DNA from: Dipteris shenzhenensis
Taxonomy: Eukaryota > Polypodiophyta > Polypodiopsida > Gleicheniales
DNA length: 64,000 bases
Assembly: GCA_047967505.1 (NCBI GenBank)
Contig: CM106538.1
Direction: 5' to 3' (one strand)
The notes below the pieces were generated by a model. That model ran no database searches. It was not told the DNA's origin and saw nothing but the letters and a program-made list of their open reading frames with translations. Shown here piece after piece: positions 59,055 through 64,000 of the stretch (position 1 is the stretch's first letter; every line of letters begins with the position of its first letter). The position numbers were made by a program, and so were the translations under genes.

Positions 59055-59570
59055 CTGTACAGTTCGTACATTGTACGGATTGCTTCCGTACAACCTTCGT
59101 CAGGAGTCCGTACATTTCTGCGCCTGCTCCGTACAGCTACTTCCGCACCTCCCGTCCGTATTGCACCAGCGCCATACGCCGTACAACTGACAGCAACGCC
59201 GTACGCCGTACAAAGTCTCAGCTCCCGCCCGTAATGTACCTTCTGCATCGCCGTTCAACCACCGTACAACCTGCGTCAACTGATTCCGTACCAGCCTGTA
59301 CTGTACTTGCATCGTACCTGTCTGTACCAGCTCTTCGTCCGTGGCTGCCGTCCGTACAAGACGTACGGACTGTTTCGTACAGTCTTCGTACCTTCTGTAC
59401 ATTCAACGTACAGCTTGGCCGTACATTCCGTACTGTTTTGCCGTACAGCTTGCAGCACACAGCTCGTCCGTACAGTACGGCCATCCGTACCTTTGTCGTA
59501 CGGTCACCGTACAGGCCGTACATCCATATGTCAGATGTACTGTTAGTTTTGTACTAACAGTTCCGTACAT
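59055..59570 (+). repeat. GTAC-rich array in copia leader
   Basis: By hand count about 34 GTAC tetranucleotides in about 515 bp, half of them as CCGTAC, irregularly spaced (4 to about 40 bp). Random sequence would give about two. There is no longer repeat unit. A 235-codon frame (58850-59557) and several minus-strand frames stay open through it, made of Arg/Thr/Ser/Tyr/Val from the repeated word; these are composition artefacts. The next 450 bp to gag have no such words. Confidence 0.9.
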
Positions 59571-60125
59571 TTGCATTTGGCCTTCTGAGCAGGTTTTATT
59601 CCTGCAGGCATTCTTGCAGTTGGTCGTCTGGCAGACATTTCTTTACAGATAGCCATTGTTTGGCGTAGTTCTTGTAGAAAATTTGGGGCATTTTGTATTC
59701 GTGGGCAGACATTGCAAACACTTTGCAGGTGTTGAAGAAATTTGGAGCTGCACTTGGAGCGAGCATTGCAGACAGATCTGCAGATCTGCTCTAAAATTTG
59801 GGGCTTTTGCTCAGAAATTGCAGATTTGGGGCTTTCAGTAAATTTGCCCCTTTCTGGTTGCAATTTCAAGCCACAAATTGGGGCTTTTGTGTTGGGAGAG
59901 CAATTTGACAAGTTTCAGTTTACACTGCCTTTCTGTGAGTGCTTTGAAGCGCTTTTGGCAGGTTTTGGGAGAGATTGGATGCTTTGGCAGATTTCTGACA
60001 GAGACACTACAGAGATTTGAGTTGCATTTTAGCCAGTGTTTGGCTGTGTTTTTTTTTGGGATTTGTGCACTCCATTCCCAACAAGGGAATTCAGATTTGC
60101 ATTTGCTGTATTTTCTTTCTCAGAC

Positions 60126-63100
60126 ATGGCCCAGCAAAATCAGAATGATTTCGGTTTCACTGGTCTCTCACAAGAGGATAAGCTGGATGGTACCAACTAC
60201 TCCCTCTGGAGTTTTATGGTACGTAATATTCTGATTTCTCGTAATTTGTGGGACTATGTAAGTGGGGATGAGTTCCAGCCAGCAAATGTGGCACCTAATA
60301 CCCCTCCCCAACAAGGAGGAGGCAGAGGTCGTGCACAGGGTACAGCTGCAGCACAAGTTATTGGTGCAGTTATACCTACCACTCCAGAGCATAAGCCAGA
60401 GCATAAGAGATGGGATTCACGTGATGCTTTAGCTTTGTCGTGTATTTCTCTTTCAGTGAAAAGATTCATCATTCCACATATCCGGTCGTGTAAGACCTCA
60501 AAGGCAGCATGGGATATTTTGGAGAGCATGTATGCAGCTCGGAATGATGCCAGGGTGTCTTTTTTGAAAAGAGAATTGTCTCATACACATATGGAAGAGG
60601 GTGGCTCCATGTCAGTGCACCTCACAAAGCTACAGGATTTACGAGAGCAGTTGCTGAATATTGATGAGATCATTCCTGATTTAGAGATGATTACCACTAC
60701 TCTGAATTCTCTTCCTGAGTCTTATCTTAGCTTTCATACCTCGCTAAATCTGTCGTTGAGGGGGGGTGCAAATCCTCTCACTTTTCACGAGTTGATAGGA
60801 CTTCTACTGCAGGAAGAGCAGACCAGGAAAAACATGGCTTCACGAGCAGGTGAACATGCTATGCTCTCAAAATTCAAGCCTAAAGTAAAGGGACAGGCAA
60901 AGACTTCAGCAAATCAGCCTTCCAGTGGTTCAGGACAGCCTTCTCAAAAGGCTAAGAGTGATGCAGGTAAGCCCAAGAAGAAGGGAATATGTCATTACTG
61001 CAAAAAACCAGGTCACTACATTGGAGAATGCAAGAAAAGGCTTGCAAAAGAAAAGAAAAAAAGCTCCGGTATGGCTGTCTCAGATTCAGCTCCTCATGCA
61101 TCTGACAATGAGCAAGCTACAACCAACTTTGTGGAGCACGACTATGCCTTCTTGTCTTGCATTTCAGACTCTCAGTTGGCTGCTCGGGATAGTACAGCCA
61201 CTTGTAATGATGACACTTATGCTTTTCTGACATGCAGTTATGATTCTTCCAAGGATGCATCAGCTTTCGATGTCAATGAGACACATAATACATGGTATTT
61301 TGACAGCGGTGCCTCAAAGCATATCACTTCCAGGAAGTGCCTCTTCACATCTCTGCATCCACCACCTGTTGGTAAAAAGGTCACATGTGCCAACAACTCC
61401 TCCTATTCAGTCCGTGGTATAGGAGAAGTTGAACTTACAGCCATTGATGGCTCAACATTCAGAATTTCTGATGTCTTGTATGTACCTGGTATCACAAAAA
61501 ATCTACTTTCAGTCTCCACTCTTAATAGAGCTGGATTTCAGGTCATTTTTGAAGATGACAAGTGTGCAGTCAATGATAGAGAGCATGACTATGCCTTGAG
61601 ATTGTCTGGCACTCTGTTGCGTGGTCTTTTTCAGCTTGACATGTATGAGAAAAGACCAGCACATGCTCTTACAGTTTCCACTCCTACTGCTGCTACGCAG
61701 AATGCGGAGTTATGGCACGCGAGATATGGACACATGCATTATGGCAGCTTGATGACGCTTCAAAAACATGCCATGGTTGATGCATTGCCTCCTCTTGAAA
61801 CACCTCCTCCACATGCTTGTGAAGGGTGCATTCTTGGTAAAATGCGCAGATCTCCTTTTAAGAAGGATGGATCAGTTAAAGCTGTTCGAAAATTACAGCT
61901 TATACATAGTGATGTCTGTGGTCCCATGAGGACTCCATCATTGGGTGGTCATCTTTACTTTGTCACTTTTATAGATGACTACTCCAACTACACTTGGGTT
62001 TATGGGCTGAAACACAAATCAGAAGTGTTTATGGTCTTCAAACACTTTGCAGCCATGGTTGAGAATGAATCCAGACTCAAGATACAGACGTTACGCACTG
62101 ATAGAGGAGGGGAGTACTTGTCTGCAGATTTTGATGCTTTTTTGAAAGACAAGGGCATTGTACATCAGCTTACAGTGAGGCTAACTCCTCAACAAAATGG
62201 GAAAGCTGATAGAAAAAATCGTACTCTTATGGAGATGGATAGATGTATGCTGAAAAGCAAAAAATTACCTCACAAATTTTGGCTTGAAGGTCTCATGTGT
62301 GCCAATTATGTTTTAAATCGGGCACCCACAAAAGCTTTGAAGACCAAGACTCCCTATGAAGTTTGGCAAGGGAGAAAGCCTTTCGTGGATCACTTCCGTG
62401 TCTTTGGATGCCTTGCATATGCTCATGTGCCTGTTGAGTTTCGGCATAAGTTGTCTGATAAGGCAATCAAATGCATTTTTGTTGGGTACAGTGCAGAGAG
62501 CAAGGGCTACCGCCTCTACAATCCTGTCACACACAAGATTATTGTCAATAGAGATGTAGTATTTTCAGAAAATTCAGCTCACACTCAAGCTGAATTTGAT
62601 ATGCCTTCTTCTTTCGGTGATGTCTTTGAGGGGTTACTACCCATTGCCTTGGGTTCCCTTGCTGATATATCTGATGAAAATCAGAATTTTCAGATACCTC
62701 CACATGCTCCGATTCAGCCACAGGATGCCATACCACCTCCACAAGCCATGGAAGAGGTTGTTCGGCGAGAGATTGCAAATATACATGCAGCAAAAACAAT
62801 CCCAAATTGGCTATTACAGACTCTCAGGGAGAGTAAAATTGATGCTCCATTACCTGGCAGAACTCGGAGTGCAGTAAGGCATGCAGGAGGTGCTCTTTCA
62901 ATTGAATCAGCTTATGCAGGTACTCTTCTTGATGAAGAGAAACCTGAGACATTTGAAGAGGCACAGGATAATGTGCATTGGATGAATGCCATGCATGATG
63001 AGTTGCAGTCCATTAAGAAAAATCATACATGGGAAGTTGTCGATTTGCCACCAGGTAAACATGCCATAGGTACACGGTGGGTTTTCAAAGTTAAAAGAAA

Positions 63101-63218
63101 GCCAGATGGCACCATTGACAGGTACAAGGCAAGGCTGGTCGCAAAAGGATATGCTCAGAAAAAGGGCATAGACTATGAGGAGACTTTTGCTCCTACATCC
63201 CGAATGACAACCATCTGA
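60126..63218 (+). pseudogene. Copia gag-pol polyprotein, truncated by TGA
   Basis: Start chosen at the ATG of MAQQNQNDFGF (60126); 30 codons upstream are also open but not gag-like. Numbering below is from 60036. Gag (UBN2-type) covers the first third; zinc knuckle Cys319-Cys322-His327-Cys332 (60990-61031); protease DSGA at 423-426; pre-integrase LWHARYGHMHYG; integrase Asp626, Asp689 and position 725, exactly 35 residues after Asp689, where the catalytic Glu is replaced by Asp (GKADRKNRT). RT begins HTWEVVDLP and stops at a TGA (63216-63218) where CGA (Arg) is expected. About 1,030 codons from the chosen start. Confidence 0.93.
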
Positions 63219-64000
63219 TCAGTCATAGCAATGGCTGCAAATTTTCAGTGGAATGTTCATCAGTTGGACATAAAAACAGCCTTCCTTAATGGAGACTTGT
63301 TGGAAGAGGTTTATGTCAAACAACCTCCAGGCTTTGAAATGCACTTCAGGTATGCAAGCTGAATAAAGCTTTGTATGGGCTGAAACAAGCCCCACGTGCA
63401 TGGTATGCAAAGATTCATGCCTTTCTGACCAGCAAGGGGCTGCACAACAGTCCAACTGAAAGCACCCTCTACATCAAGAAAGATGGGGGGGATATTTTAG
63501 TCATCATTCTTTATGTAGATGACTTACTGCATTTTCCTGGCTTGCTTATTTGTGTTGTACATTTTTGCCAAAGTATCCCATGCCTCACAGGGTCAAATGA
63601 AGATAATATTGCAGATTTTAAAGCTGAATTGCAGACCACTTTTGACATGACAGATTTGGGGCTGCTACACTTTTATTTGGGGATCCAGTTCACTCGAGCA
63701 AAATCGGTATGTCTCAATTCAAGTATGTGCAAAAACTCTTGGACAGATTCAACATGCAGGATTGTAAGCCCATAGCTACTCCCATGGAGCCGGGGCTGAA
63801 GCTTACAATGCATGAAGCACGTGAATCATTTGATGTCACACTCTACAGTCAGGCTATTGGATGCCTCATTTATCTCTGCAATACATGACCTGATATTCAG
63901 TTTGCAGTTTCTCAGGTGAGCAGATATATGCACGGCCCAAAGACAATGCACTGGCAGGCTGTAAAACACATCTTCCGTTATTTGCAAGGTACCAAGTCTT
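63219..64000 (+). pseudogene. Copia RT and RNase H continuation
   Basis: Continues NVHQLDIKTAFLNGDLL, then a phase change near 63350 before KLNKALYGLKQAPRAWYAKIH. The catalytic YVDD is at 63512-63523. Directly after DDLL an in-frame insertion of about 54 nt (63530-63583) separates it from TGSNEDNIADF. A second phase change occurs near 63705, and a TGA at 63886-63888 stands where Arg is usual (CNT-R-PDI). The frame runs on through SRYMHGPKTMHWQAVKHIFRYLQGT to the window edge. Confidence 0.9.

Larger units (their letters stand above)
58733..64000 (+). mobile_element. Ty1/copia retrotransposon, 5' LTR to RNase H
   Basis: The best preserved retroelement here: 5' LTR, primer site, leader over 1.1 kb, and gag-pol read almost throughout. 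Order protease, integrase, reverse transcriptase, RNase H defines it as copia. The 3' LTR lies beyond the window. Defects are few (two TGA codons, about two frameshifts, one 54-nt insertion, one catalytic substitution), so the insertion is much younger than the copia pieces at 17 and 48 kb. Confidence 0.93.

Noticed and set aside
58850-59557. 235-codon plus-strand open frame starting in the copia LTR
   Set aside because: Its residues come from the repeated GTAC words, several minus-strand frames are equally open, and it lies between the LTR and the real gag. Not a gene.

Overview
The window is nuclear DNA from a land plant with a large, repeat-filled genome. Evidence: one split plant gene with plastid-antiporter homology, Ty1/copia and Ty3/gypsy elements with plant-type tRNA-Met primer sites, hAT transposons with 8-bp target duplications, and many decayed LINEs. 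The intron sizes and repeat mix would fit a fern, lycophyte or gymnosperm. The sequence alone does not decide between them.  The only host gene I can support lies on the minus strand and covers at least 45.9 kb (7387-53258). It encodes the C-terminal 383 residues of an NhaD-type Na+/H+ antiporter (plant NHD1, chloroplast envelope). I resolved seven exons, all joining in phase with no internal stop: 53082-53258, 35345-35451, 16602-16722, 8404-8465, 7983-8279, 7579-7873 and 7387-7479. Three introns are giant (17,630, 18,622 and 8,136 bp) and three are tiny (124, 109 and 99 bp). The 5' exons are not visible and are probably beyond the right edge, which would make the upstream intron more than 10.7 kb.  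Almost everything else is transposon material inside those introns or next to the gene. Layout: 1-2262, minus-strand LTR element; 2263-6573, minus-strand LINE pieces; 6574-8465, the NHD1 3' end; 8466-16601, intron filled with LINE fragments; 16723-35344, intron with copia and gypsy fragments, several LINEs and a MITE inside a LINE; 35452-53081, intron with a complete-ended hAT (37944-41442), a gypsy-type element interrupted by a LINE (about 41.6-46.6 kb) and a decayed copia (47.7-50 kb); 53259-58448, minus-strand LINE and unassigned DNA; 58449 to the end, a hAT-like terminus followed by a recent copia element with LTR, primer site, an unusual GTAC-rich leader and a long but broken gag-pol.  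Window-wide patterns worth following up: (i) at least fifteen direct tandem duplications, almost all of exactly two copies, with units of about 20-230 bp; (ii) LINE 3' ends that finish in class-specific microsatellites, one beside an NHD1 splice donor; (iii) about 34 GTAC tetranucleotides in about 515 bp of a retrotransposon leader; (iv) inactivating TGA codons where CGA is expected, as from methyl-cytosine deamination. I found no rRNA, tRNA gene, CRISPR array or prokaryotic operon.
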